DNA from: Isosphaeraceae bacterium EP7
Lineage (GTDB): Bacteria; Planctomycetota; Planctomycetia; Isosphaerales; Isosphaeraceae
Assembly (NCBI GenBank): GCA_038400315.1
Contig: CP151667.1
Coordinates: 1,127,174 to 1,191,173 of the forward strand
Direction of reading: 5' to 3'
Length of the DNA stretch: 64,000 bases
The position numbers were made by a program, and so were the translations under genes. The notes beneath the pieces were generated by a model that had not been told where the DNA came from, searched no databases, and was given only the letters and a program-made list of their open reading frames with translations. Every line of letters begins with the position of its first letter. Position 1 is the first letter of the stretch. Shown here in pieces: positions 10,638-19,558 of this stretch.

Positions 10638-11351
10638 ATGATCCGCGAGATTTTGAACGCCCTGATGGCGTGCGTCGTCACCTTCGCCCTCTGCGCCGTC
10701 GCCTACCCGGCGGCTGTCTACGCCATCGGCCACACGCTGTTTCCCGCCCAGGCCGAGGGGAGCCTGATCGTCCGCGATGGCAAGGTGGTCGGCTCTTCGC
10801 TGATTGCGCAGCCATTCGCTTCGAACAAATACTTCAGGCCTCGCCCCTCGGCGGCCGGTGCCACTGGCTACGCCGCCGACGCGGCGAGCGGCTCGAATCT
10901 GGCGACGACCAATCCGGCCCTTCGCGACCGGATCGCCCTGGAAGCTGCCCGTCAGATCGGTCACAAGTCGGGGGACGCGACCCTGAAGGGCCACCTCTCC
11001 AGGCTTGACGCTCTGCAATCCGATCCGACTCGCGAGGAGGCTGCGCAAGTGCTAGCGAAGATCCTCGAACGCTCGGCGGAGCTCGGGAAAGCGGATGGCG
11101 TCTCGGTCCCGGTCGACCTGGTGACGGCCTCGGGCGCCGGGCTCGATCCTGATATCAGCATCGAGGCTGCCCGGTATCAGGCACCGCGAGTCGCGGCCGC
11201 ACGAGGCTTGTCCGTCGAGAGGATCCTGCATCGGATCGAGGCGCGGGGCGACCGCTCGGGCGCGATCTTCGGCGCGCCGCCCCGTCTCAACGTGCTCTTG
11301 CTGAACCTCGATCTTGATGAGCTCGCGGCCACAAGTCCCCCCCATCCTTGA
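10638..11351 (+). CDS. kdpC: K+-transporting ATPase subunit KdpC
   Basis: A 237-residue protein with one N-terminal membrane helix and a periplasmic domain containing the family landmarks F-P-x-Q-A-E-G-S-L, the N-K-Y-F-R-P-R-P-S segment, T-T-N-P-A-L and V-P-V-D-L-V-T-A-S-G-A-G-L-D-P-D-I-S. It is about 45 residues longer than E. coli KdpC. The excess is mainly a helical insertion before the V-P-V-D motif (L-S-R-L-D-A-L-Q... to ...L-E-R-S-A-E) plus a short C-terminal tail. ATG at 10638 is preferred over TTG at 10629; GAGGA lies 13-17 bases upstream of the ATG. Known role: assembly and affinity of the Kdp complex. Confidence 0.93.
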   Translation: MIREILNALMACVVTFALCAVAYPAAVYAIGHTLFPAQAEGSLIVRDGKVVGSSLIAQPFASNKYFRPRPSAAGATGYAADAASGSNLATTNPALRDRIALEAARQIGHKSGDATLKGHLSRLDALQSDPTREEAAQVLAKILERSAELGKADGVSVPVDLVTASGAGLDPDISIEAARYQAPRVAAARGLSVERILHRIEARGDRSGAIFGAPPRLNVLLLNLDLDELAATSPPHP

Positions 11352-11430
11352 GGCGGGGAGAGATGCGGTGATCTTGATCTTCCGACAGCGGATGAACCCG
11401 GGGAGGACGGCCGCATTTGGCCGGTGAACG

Positions 11431-12579
11431 ATGCCCGCCGAGACCGCCCGCCCATCGCCCGAACAGTTCCTCCAGCTTATCCGTCGCCAGGAGCGCGGGC
11501 GGCTCAAGGTTTATCTGGGCTCGAATGCCGGCGTCGGCAAGACCTATGCGATGCTCCGCGAGGGGGACCGCCTGAAGAAACAAGGCGTCGACGTGGTCGT
11601 GGGGATCGTCGAGACTCACGGCCGCGCCGAGACCGCCGCGCAGATCGGCGACCTGGAGATTGTCCCCCCCAGGCAGATCGAGTACCGGGGTGTCACGCTG
11701 CGCGAGATGGACCTCGACGCAGTCCTCGCCAGGCATCCCACCATCTGCCTGGTCGACGAACTGGCCCATACGAATGCGCCGGGGAGCCGCAATCCGAAGC
11801 GTTATCGCGACGTTGAGGAACTCATCCGCGCCGGGATCCACGTCATCACGACGGTCAATATCCAGCACCTTGAGAGCCTCTACGACGAGGTGGAGCGGGT
11901 GACCGGCGTGAAGGTCAAGGAGCGGCTCCCCGACTCGGTCCTGGGAGAGGCCGATCAGATTGTGAACATTGACTTATCGGCCGAAGACCTCCTGGAGCGG
12001 ATGCGGGGAGGGAAAATCTACCCGCCCGACCGCGCCGAGCGGGCCATGGAGAACTTTTTCACGTCCTCCAACCTGACGCGCCTGCGCGAGTTGACCCTGA
12101 CCGAGATCGCCCACCTGATCGACCGCCGGACTCGCCGCGCCGAGGCCGACCGTGCGCCCGTCTCGGTAACCGACCGTGTGATGGTCGGCCTTTCCAGCCG
12201 CAGCCCGAACGCCCCGGCCTTGCTGCGAAAGACGGCCAGGCTGGCCGATCGCCTGAACGCCCCCTGGTACGCTGTTTATATCCAGACGCCTCGCGAGGAT
12301 CCAATCCAGATTGAGGCCGCGACCCAGCGCGTCCTGTCCAAGAACATGGAACTGGCCCAGCAGCTTGGCGGTATCACGATGAATTTCCGCGGCAAGGATG
12401 TGGCCAGCACGATCGCCGCATTCGTGCGCGAATATGAGATCAAGATCGTCGTCATGGGCCGATCGCGAAAACCCTGGTATCGGCGGATCTGGGAGCGGTC
12501 GGTGCTCGATCGCGTACTCCAGCAGACCTCGGGCGTTGACGTACTCATCGTCGACGCGGCCTGGCTGCACAAGGAGTAA
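11431..12579 (+). CDS. Stand-alone KdpD sensor half (KdpD N-domain plus USP), no kinase
   Basis: A 382-residue protein equal to the cytoplasmic N-terminal part of KdpD. The KdpD domain (~20-230) has Walker A G-S-N-A-G-V-G-K-T, 'VGIVETHGR' and Walker B L-V-D-E-L-A-H-T-N-A-P-G. A universal-stress-protein-like domain follows (~250-382). Full KdpD is ~890 residues; the four membrane helices and histidine kinase are absent, and the stop is clean with a short polar end. In Staphylococcus this USP domain binds c-di-AMP (known). Here it would sense signals and act on another protein, perhaps the kinase at 4307-6187 or the pump (inference). It is the last gene of the kdp block. Confidence 0.9.
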   Translation: MPAETARPSPEQFLQLIRRQERGRLKVYLGSNAGVGKTYAMLREGDRLKKQGVDVVVGIVETHGRAETAAQIGDLEIVPPRQIEYRGVTLREMDLDAVLARHPTICLVDELAHTNAPGSRNPKRYRDVEELIRAGIHVITTVNIQHLESLYDEVERVTGVKVKERLPDSVLGEADQIVNIDLSAEDLLERMRGGKIYPPDRAERAMENFFTSSNLTRLRELTLTEIAHLIDRRTRRAEADRAPVSVTDRVMVGLSSRSPNAPALLRKTARLADRLNAPWYAVYIQTPREDPIQIEAATQRVLSKNMELAQQLGGITMNFRGKDVASTIAAFVREYEIKIVVMGRSRKPWYRRIWERSVLDRVLQQTSGVDVLIVDAAWLHKE

Positions 12580-12824
12580 GAGGCGAACCGACGCGAATCA
12601 ACGTCCGGAGTTGCCGGGCGGCCACGACTGTGATCGACGTGGATCTTCGACCACGCGAGCCCGACGGGAAGTCAGAACATAAAAGGGCGAAGTCGCGTGC
12701 GGTCGATCGAGCTGCGCCGTCGGTCACATTCGGCGAAGCGAACACTGGTTGCTTGCATGGCGATCGATCAGGGTTCGATCTTTGAGTCTTTCGCGATCCG
12801 GGACTCGGACCGGGGCTGCTAGGG

Positions 12825-13330
12825 AGCCGATTCTGCTGCCAGATCGGGATCGGTCGCGGTGGGACCGGATCCTTATCCGTCGAGGCATGCGGCCCTCGCG
12901 CGAGCCGAACAGCTTGGCGGAGCGTGGGGCTGCTACGCGCTCCAGGCCGCAATTGCCGCCTGCCAGGATCGGGCGGCCTCGCATGAGGAGACTAACCGGG
13001 TACAGATCGCGGCACTCTACGCGGCGCTTGCGCAGGTGCTTCCCTCGCCCGTTATCAAACTGAATCGCGCGGTCGCAGTCTCGATGGCGTATAGGCCGGC
13101 CGCTGCCCTCGAACTTGTCGAGATGCTGGGAACAGACCGATCCCCGGAAGGCTTTCACGTCATGTCCAGCGTGCGGGGGCGATCACTTCGCAAGGCTCGG
13201 ACGCCACGCCAAGGCCAGACGCGAATTCGAGCGTGTTGCGGCGTTCACGAGCAACGCCCGAGAACGCGAGCTCATGCTGAACTGGTCCAGCGAATTCGCG
13301 GTTGCCCCGATGCCTCCCGAGGCTCTCTGA
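12825..13330 (+). pseudogene. Remnant of an ECF-type sigma factor (C-terminal domain only, frameshifted)
   Basis: Three pieces in two frames line up, in order, with the C-terminal domain of large ECF sigma factors of the DUF6596/TPR-like type. Frame 2 from ~12825 gives L-L-P-D-R-D-R-S-R-W-D-R; frame 1 from ~12890 gives 'CYALQAAIAACQ', then 'IAALYAALAQVLPSPV' and 'LNRAVAVSMA'; frame 2 again from ~13176 gives 'HFARLGRHAKARREFERVAA' to the stop at 13330. The sigma-2 and sigma-4 DNA-binding regions are missing upstream. The second frameshift falls in a G run (13174-13178) and could be a sequencing error; the first does not. No function is expected. Nothing else was recognised in 12580-12824 or 13331-13593. 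Confidence 0.75.
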
Positions 13331-13593
13331 GGGGCCGAGGCCGAACGACCTGCCGGAATTGGGATACGCCCGTAGTCGATCGGGCGAATCGTCGGATTGC
13401 TGAGACGTGATCGATTTCGCGGGAGGGGATTCTGGCCGGGCCGGCTGGTGTTACATTCCACTGGATCGTGATACGATGTCGGCGGTTTTCATCAGTGATC
13501 CAGACTCGCATTCGCCGTAATGTCTGTGATTGAGGTCGTTTACATTGGGCATCGAATGAGGAACGACGGAGAAGGCCTCGGCCTGGGCTTTCC

Positions 13594-15009
13594 ATGATCC
13601 TGAGCATCGTCCGCAAGGAATTCGTCGATCTGCTGCGAGATGGCCGATTCCGCTGGGCTTCGGCGATCGTCACGCTCCTGCTCGTGGCTTCGATGGCCGT
13701 CGGCTGGCGCGGTTGGCGTGAGGTTCGCGAGGAGCACGATCGCGCTCAGGCCGAGGCTCGCGAGCATTTCGAGGGTCAGGAGGAGAAGAACCCTCATTCC
13801 GCGGCGCACTATGGCCTTTATGTGTTCAAGCCCAAGCCGACCCTGTCCTTCTTCGATTCCGGCGTCGACCCGTATACGGGCGTCTCGGTGCATCTCGAGG
13901 CCCATCGCCGAAACGAGCTCCGGAACAAGCCCGCCCGCGATGCCACGGCCTTGCAGCGATTTGGCGAGCTGACGGCGGCGACCGTCCTCCAGCAGTTGAT
14001 GCCGCTCCTGATCATCTTCCTCGCATTCCCCGCCATCGCTGGCGAGCGAGAGCAGGGGACCCTCAGGCAGCTCCTGAGTCTTGGCGTGCGGCCGTCGGTG
14101 CTCCTCGCCGGAAAGGGCCTGGGGCTGGCGGCTGCGCTCGGCCTGATCGTCCTGCCCGCGGTGGCTCTGGGGATTTTACTCCTGGCAATGGGAGGCGCCG
14201 GGTCGTCGCACACCTGGCCGGCTGCCCTCGTCCTGGCGGCGGGCTATCTGCTGTATCTGGGCATCTTCCTCGCCGTCTCGCTGCTCGTGTCCGCCCATGC
14301 ACGGTCGTCGCGTGCCGCATTGATCACGCTCCTCGGATTCTGGATCATCAATGCGATGCTCGCGCCTCGGTTGGCGACGGATCTCGCCCGTGGTGCCGTC
14401 TCGACCCCCTCGTCCGTCGAGTTCTCCGCCGCCATCCAGCGCGACATCAAGGGGGGAATTGACGGGCACAATTCCGAGGATAAGCGGCTGGATACGCTCA
14501 GAAGAGAGCAGATGCAGAAGCATGGCATCGACACGGTCGAGGAGCTTCCGATCAACTTCCAGGGGGTGGCGTTGCAGGCGAGCGAGGAGCATGGCAACAC
14601 AGTCTTCGATCGACACTATGGCACGCTCTGGAATTCCTTCGGGCGACAGGACTCGATCCGGAAGGGGCTCGGGCTCGTCTTCCCGACGCTGGCGATCCGC
14701 GAGCTTTCCATGGCGCTGGCAGGGACCGACAACGCACACGCACGCCACTTCGCCGATTCCGCCGAGTCCTACCGCCGCGACCTGGTCCGAACGCTGAATC
14801 GGGACCTGGAGGCCAACGGCGCCGACCTGGGCCTGATGTATCAGGCCGGCCCGGAACTGTGGAAGAGCATGCCCCAATATCGGTATCAGCCGCGTGGCCT
14901 GGCCGAGACACTGGCGACCCAGTCGCTCGCCTGGGTGTCGTTAATCGCCTGGTTGATCGGATCCACGCTGCTCGTTCGCCGATCGACCCGTACGCTCAGG
15001 GCCGACTGA
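13594..15009 (+). CDS. ABC-2 type permease (DUF3526-like), first of a pair
   Basis: A 471-residue membrane protein. An N-terminal helix (~25-42) is followed by a long extracytoplasmic region, several membrane helices at ~125-270 carrying the hallmark 'AGEREQGTLRQLLSLGV' loop, a second large soluble region (~275-445) and a final helix. This architecture matches gliding-motility/DUF3526 ABC-2 permeases, which export unknown substrates. A second permease of the same type and identical length follows after 22 bases, so the two may form a heterodimer with the ATPase at 18587. The start is the ATG that opens the typical 'MILSIVRKEF' beginning. Confidence 0.85.
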   Translation: MILSIVRKEFVDLLRDGRFRWASAIVTLLLVASMAVGWRGWREVREEHDRAQAEAREHFEGQEEKNPHSAAHYGLYVFKPKPTLSFFDSGVDPYTGVSVHLEAHRRNELRNKPARDATALQRFGELTAATVLQQLMPLLIIFLAFPAIAGEREQGTLRQLLSLGVRPSVLLAGKGLGLAAALGLIVLPAVALGILLLAMGGAGSSHTWPAALVLAAGYLLYLGIFLAVSLLVSAHARSSRAALITLLGFWIINAMLAPRLATDLARGAVSTPSSVEFSAAIQRDIKGGIDGHNSEDKRLDTLRREQMQKHGIDTVEELPINFQGVALQASEEHGNTVFDRHYGTLWNSFGRQDSIRKGLGLVFPTLAIRELSMALAGTDNAHARHFADSAESYRRDLVRTLNRDLEANGADLGLMYQAGPELWKSMPQYRYQPRGLAETLATQSLAWVSLIAWLIGSTLLVRRSTRTLRAD

Positions 15010-15031
15010 TTTTCCCACCGGAAGAGACGCC

Positions 15032-16447
15032 ATGCCCCTTCGAAGCATGATCGGCCACGAGGCCCGCCAGATGGTGGTCGACCGGACGCTGGCCGCTGTC
15101 GTCGCGGTCCTGGCGACGGTCGTCGGCTACGGTGTCTACAACGGAGCCTCCTGGGCCTCGTTCCAGCGAGCGGTCCTGAGGGAGGTGAGCCGCGAGGAGG
15201 CCGCCCGCCTTGATTCGCTGAGGGCGCGGCTGGGCTCGGCCAGCGATAGCCGGGGCGTCCCGGCCGATCAGATCGGCATGTCGCTCGGGACGAAGGAGGC
15301 TGTGATGCCTCCCGGTCCGCTCTCGTCTCTGGTGATCGGACAGAGCGATCTCTACCCGTATCATTCCAGGGTGACGACCTCGGGCCGCCAGTCGGGAACT
15401 GGCGACGACGAGATTGAGAACCCGACTCACCTCCTCTCGGGGCGGTTCGACCTGGGATTCGTCGTCGTCTCGCTCTATCCGCTGGTCATTCTGGCGCTCA
15501 GCTACAACATGCTCTCGGCCGAGAAGGAGCAGGGCACGCTCGTCCTGCTGCTCTCCCAGCCCGTCCTGCTGCGAACACTCCTGCTGGCGAAGGTGCTGGC
15601 TCGAGGGGTTGCCGTGCTGGGCCTCGCCGTCGCGGTCTCCCTGATCGGATTTACGCTGGCGCGAGGGCCAACCGATGCGGACGGCCTTGTGCGGCTATCG
15701 CTTTGGATCGCGATCGTTTCGGCTTATGGGACGTTCTGGTTCGCGCTGGCCGTCGCCGTCAACGCGCTGGGCCGAGGGTCGGCGACCAACGCGCTGGCCT
15801 TGGCCGGGATCTGGTTGCTTGTGGTCGGCGTCATCCCGGCGCTGGCGAACGTTGCCGTGAGGGCCTCATACCCCGTCCCGTCACGCGTCGAGTTGATTCA
15901 GTCGCTTCGAGAAGCCTCGGATCGGGCCCAGGCCGAAGGGCCCCAGCTCGGCGCGAAGTTCCTGGACGCACATCCGGAGTTGGTCCAGGGCCACGATGAG
16001 GCCAATGAGTTCGCCGTCCAGTCTCTGGCCGTGCAGGACGCGACCGAGGCGGGGGTTGCGGGGGTCCTCAGCCGGTTCGAACTCCAGCTCGTGCGTCAGC
16101 AGGCATTGGTCGACAAATTCCGCTTCGCCTCGCCGGCCATCGCGACTCTGGAGGCGCTCCAGGACGCGGCCGGGACTGGGGCGGCCCGGTATCGGCACTT
16201 CCTGGATCAGGTCGAGGATTTCCACGGCCGCTGGCGAGACTACTTCCGCCCCCGGATTTTACGTCGAGAGCCGATCCGTACCGAGGACCTTGGCCAGCTC
16301 CCTTCGTTCTCATTCCGGGAGGAGCCACTGGCGGCGGTCATGGCACGGGTCGGGGTCGGCCTGCTCGGTTTAATCGTGCCGACGCTGATCGTTGGGCTTC
16401 TGGGTCGAACGGCGATCCGTCGATTTTCGGTCGTCGGCCAGGGATGA
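15032..16447 (+). CDS. ABC-2 type permease (DUF3526-like), second of a pair
   Basis: A 471-residue membrane protein with the same plan as its upstream neighbour: N-terminal helix, soluble loop, helix bundle with the 'LSAEKEQGTLVLLLSQPV' motif, a second soluble domain rich in charged residues (~280-440) and a last helix near the C terminus. It starts with ATG 22 bases after the first permease, and its stop codon lies in ATGA with a possible upstream ATG of the TPR gene. Both permeases probably share one ATPase. The substrate is unknown. Confidence 0.85.
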   Translation: MPLRSMIGHEARQMVVDRTLAAVVAVLATVVGYGVYNGASWASFQRAVLREVSREEAARLDSLRARLGSASDSRGVPADQIGMSLGTKEAVMPPGPLSSLVIGQSDLYPYHSRVTTSGRQSGTGDDEIENPTHLLSGRFDLGFVVVSLYPLVILALSYNMLSAEKEQGTLVLLLSQPVLLRTLLLAKVLARGVAVLGLAVAVSLIGFTLARGPTDADGLVRLSLWIAIVSAYGTFWFALAVAVNALGRGSATNALALAGIWLLVVGVIPALANVAVRASYPVPSRVELIQSLREASDRAQAEGPQLGAKFLDAHPELVQGHDEANEFAVQSLAVQDATEAGVAGVLSRFELQLVRQQALVDKFRFASPAIATLEALQDAAGTGAARYRHFLDQVEDFHGRWRDYFRPRILRREPIRTEDLGQLPSFSFREEPLAAVMARVGVGLLGLIVPTLIVGLLGRTAIRRFSVVGQG

Positions 16448-16470
16448 CAACGCGAGGAGAGACCAGCGAG

Positions 16471-17613
16471 ATGCGCGTATTTTCCATTCGGACGAGGACG
16501 GCTGCCGGGCTACTCGTTGCCGCGATTCTCGCGCCGTGCATGGCGGACGAGCCTGGCGCCCAGGCGGGACGAGATGCGTCGGCGTTGGTCGACGCGTCCC
16601 GGTTTCGCGAGGCCGTGGCCCTTCTGGAGTCCAGCCCGCCGACCGAGGTGTCGCCCGTGTCTCGGATCTTGCTCGGTCGGGCGTATCTGGGGCTCGGTCG
16701 ATATGCGGACGCCGAGGCGAAGCTCTCCACGCCGGGGCCCGCCTCGGCGGAACCAGCCCGCCTGGAAGGGCTCTCCCGCGTCGCGGAAGGCCGCGGCGAC
16801 CTCGATCGTGCCATTTCGATGATGACCGAGGCCGTCGAGGCGCGGCGAAAATTGGTTCCCGTACCGGACGACCCCGATGGGGCGAGTCTGCTGGCCAATT
16901 CCCAGTCCAGTCTGGGACAGCTCGCGTTCCGGGCCGGCCGGCTCGACCTGGCGAAGGATCAGTTCCAGAAGGCCATCGCGCTGGTCAGCGAGGCGCACGC
17001 GAAGCTCCATGAGTTGGATGTTCCCCACGACGAGCGCGATCCGAGGCTCTATGCGGGAGGTGCGACCTCCGGCCTGGCTAGGGTCTACGCGGCCCAGGGC
17101 AATGCCGTGAGGGCCGACCGAAGCTGGCGGGGCGTGACGGCCCGGACCGACGATCCGGAGATTCTGGCGGCTCTGGCCGCATTTTACCGGGCGCGTGGCG
17201 ACGAGAAGTCGGCTCGCCGTCACCTCGACCGGGCCTTGAGCCTCACGGCGGGAAAGCCCGCCCACCGGCGGATCCGCGCCCTTCTGCTTGCGGACGTAAA
17301 GGCGACCCAGGACGAGGCCCTCGCCCTGGCCGAAGCCGCCCATGCGGATGCCCCCGATCTCTCTTCAATCGACACGCTTGCATGGGTCTTCCACCTTCGG
17401 GGCGACGATCGGAGAGCAGCCGAGGTCCTTGCATCGGCAATCCGGCTGGGGACCAAGGACCCCACGATCCTGTACCACGCCGGGATGATCGCCCGGGCGC
17501 GAGGCAAGGCGGATGAGGCGAAACGCCACCTGACGGGCTCGCTCGAACTCAATCCGGCGTTCGACCCGATCGCCGCGCCCGATGCCCGTCGGGCGCTCGA
17601 TGAGCTTCGCTGA
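16471..17613 (+). CDS. Secreted TPR-repeat protein
   Basis: A 380-residue protein with an N-terminal signal-like segment (R-x-R-T-A-A-G-L-L-V-A-A-I-L-A-P-C-M-A). Degenerate tetratricopeptide repeats follow through the rest, such as 'LLGRAYLGLGRYADAEAKL', 'LGQLAFRAGRLDLAKDQF' and 'YHAGMIARARGKADEAKRHL'. A Cys near the signal end could make it a lipoprotein, but the box is poor. ATG at 16471 with GAGGAGAG upstream is preferred over ATG at 16444, which would put charged residues before the signal. Its place between permeases and ATPase suggests a periplasmic scaffold or substrate-handling partner of the exporter (inference). Confidence 0.75.
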   Translation: MRVFSIRTRTAAGLLVAAILAPCMADEPGAQAGRDASALVDASRFREAVALLESSPPTEVSPVSRILLGRAYLGLGRYADAEAKLSTPGPASAEPARLEGLSRVAEGRGDLDRAISMMTEAVEARRKLVPVPDDPDGASLLANSQSSLGQLAFRAGRLDLAKDQFQKAIALVSEAHAKLHELDVPHDERDPRLYAGGATSGLARVYAAQGNAVRADRSWRGVTARTDDPEILAALAAFYRARGDEKSARRHLDRALSLTAGKPAHRRIRALLLADVKATQDEALALAEAAHADAPDLSSIDTLAWVFHLRGDDRRAAEVLASAIRLGTKDPTILYHAGMIARARGKADEAKRHLTGSLELNPAFDPIAAPDARRALDELR

Positions 17614-17657
17614 GATTTCCCCTATCGTCCGATCCATTTGACGGCACGAGGTGATTG

Positions 17658-18473
17658 ATGAAAATGTTCAGGAACGTTCTCTTGCCGATGCTCCTGGTCG
17701 TCACGCCCTTGCTCGCGGCCCAGGCCCACACCTTGCGAGTCCTGGTCACACGGCCCGTCTCGGTCAAAGGCTTCAAATCCACCGTCTATCTGTCCTACGG
17801 GCACCTGCTACCCGTGGACGAGCTGATCCCGGGGAACGAGGTCGGCGCCTACCTGATTCACGCCCCCGACGGTTCGACCAAGCCACTTGAGACGTCGGGG
17901 ACTTCGCTCCACGCCAACGAGGTCAGCTTCGACCAGCCCGGGCTCTACCAACTCGCCGTCACGCGGCTGCCCATCACCTACGTCGCCTACACGGACGCCT
18001 CGGGAGCGGCCCGGTTCGCCAGGCTTCCGAAAGATCAATTCAAGCTGCCCGAGGGGGCGAAGCTGACCGCCTCGGCGCGGAGCTATCAGTTCTCGAAGGC
18101 GGTCGTGCTCAACGATCTCACGGAGAGTAAGGCGACCCCTGCGCTGGGTCATGCCCTGGAAATCGTCGTGGAGGGGAAGCCCACGAAGGACGGTTATTCG
18201 GCCGATGAGTCCGTCCGTGCACGCGTTCTTTTCAAGGGGAAGCCCCTGGCGGGCGTGAAGCTCTCCGCGGCCAGCACATCGAGGAATCCCGACGGGATCC
18301 CCGAGGTCGCCGGCGAAACCGATTCCGAGGGGCGTGTCGCCCTGGACCTGCCCGAGCCGGGCACCTGGGTCCTGGACGTCCTGCACCTGATCGAGTCGAG
18401 CCCCGACGTCCGTGCGTCCTACGACAACGAGCGTTTCGTGGCCACGATGGCGATTCCCGTGGCCGACAAGTGA
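17658..18473 (+). CDS. Secreted DUF4198-type protein
   Basis: A 271-residue protein with a clear signal peptide (hydrophobic L-P-M-L-L-V-V-T-P-L-L ending A-A-Q-A before H-T-L). It has two beta-rich domains: an N-terminal 'HTLRVLV...VYLSYGHLLPVDEL' part and a C-terminal Ig/carboxypeptidase-regulatory-like part ('VLFKGKPLAGVKLSA' with 'TDSEGRVALDLPEPGTWVLDV'). This matches DUF4198/NikM-like secreted proteins, often placed with metal or ABC transport genes. ATG at 17658 follows an AGGTGA ribosome binding site; TTG at 17655 is less likely. Within this operon it may bind the transported ligand; that is inference. Confidence 0.75.
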   Translation: MKMFRNVLLPMLLVVTPLLAAQAHTLRVLVTRPVSVKGFKSTVYLSYGHLLPVDELIPGNEVGAYLIHAPDGSTKPLETSGTSLHANEVSFDQPGLYQLAVTRLPITYVAYTDASGAARFARLPKDQFKLPEGAKLTASARSYQFSKAVVLNDLTESKATPALGHALEIVVEGKPTKDGYSADESVRARVLFKGKPLAGVKLSAASTSRNPDGIPEVAGETDSEGRVALDLPEPGTWVLDVLHLIESSPDVRASYDNERFVATMAIPVADK

Positions 18474-18586
18474 TCCAAGACGTGGATAAGATCGGATCAA
18501 CGCTGGGCCCGCGTCGGCCCGCGGGATTGCCCTCAATCTCGCGGGCCGACGCGGGGCAGTGACCGCCCCAGGAGGCTCCGGCCCCA

Positions 18587-19291
18587 ATGCTTCAGGCGAT
18601 CGAACTGACCAAGGAATACGATGGGCGGACCGCGCTGGACCGGCTCAACCTGACGATCGAGCCCGGCGAGATCTTCTGCCTGCTGGGCGCGAACGGCGCC
18701 GGCAAGACGACGACGATCAACCTCTTCCTGAATTTCCTCCAACCGACGTCGGGCACCTGTCTCGTCGGCGGGATGGACGTCACGACGCATGCGTTGGAGA
18801 CGAAGCGGTTTCTCGCTTATATCCCCGAGCAGGTGATGCTCTACCGCAATTTCTCGGGGCTGGAGAATCTCCGCTATTTCGCGACCCTCGCGGAGAAGGG
18901 CCACTATTCGGGCGCCCAACTGGCCGAGTTCCTCGACCGCGCCGGACTGTCCGAGGAAGCATCAAGGCGACGGGTCTCGACGTACTCGAAGGGGATGCGG
19001 CAGAAGGTGGGCATCGCGATCGCGCTGGCCAAGGAGGCCAAGGCGCTCCTGCTCGACGAGCCGACCTCGGGCCTCGATCCCAAGGCCTCCAATGAATTCT
19101 CGAGGCTCATCGAGCAACTCAGCGGCGAAGGCGTCGCCGTCCTGATGGCCACGCACGACCTCTTCCGCGCCAAGGAGAGCGGCACCCGCGTCGGCATCAT
19201 GAAGCACGGCCGGCTCGTCGAGACCCTCCGGACCGAGGAGATCGGCCATGCCGACCTCGAGAAGCTCTATCTCGATCATATGACGGATTGA
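18587..19291 (+). CDS. ABC transporter ATP-binding protein
   Basis: A 234-residue ATPase with all motifs: Walker A G34-A-N-G-A-G-K40-T-T, signature Y-S-K-G-M-R-Q (a common ABC-2 exporter variant of LSGGQ), Walker B A-L-L-L-D-E-P-T-S-G-L-D-P and switch His in T-H-D. It is the only ATPase in this operon and should energise the two DUF3526-type permeases at 13594 and 15032, although two secreted-protein genes separate them. No terminator was evident after it. The 267 bases to the next gene contain an AT-richer stretch (~19420-19480) that may hold a promoter, with no clear boxes. Confidence 0.92.
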   Translation: MLQAIELTKEYDGRTALDRLNLTIEPGEIFCLLGANGAGKTTTINLFLNFLQPTSGTCLVGGMDVTTHALETKRFLAYIPEQVMLYRNFSGLENLRYFATLAEKGHYSGAQLAEFLDRAGLSEEASRRRVSTYSKGMRQKVGIAIALAKEAKALLLDEPTSGLDPKASNEFSRLIEQLSGEGVAVLMATHDLFRAKESGTRVGIMKHGRLVETLRTEEIGHADLEKLYLDHMTD

Positions 19292-19558
19292 GCAAGCTGG
19301 CACGACTTCGAACGCCCCAGGTGACATCGGCGTTCGGCCAGCCCGTGCCTCGCAACGTCCCGCTCCGGGCTAGCGCTCGAGGCGTCGGGCGAATGACTCG
19401 ATTGTCGAGCTGACGCTCGTGAAAAATTCTTCGATCTCGCTCGGTGTTACGAAGTCATTTTTCATGTTATTGTCGACCTCGCGAGGATTTTCCGGTCTGA
19501 ATCGAACGTCCCGGGCTCGCCACGTCCCGCTGATACTGATCCTTGAGAGGTCACCACG

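Noticed and set aside
11431-12579. Truncated (broken) full-length KdpD
   Set aside because: The frame ends cleanly after a complete USP-like domain and no kinase remnant follows in any frame, so a natural short form is more likely than a recent break.
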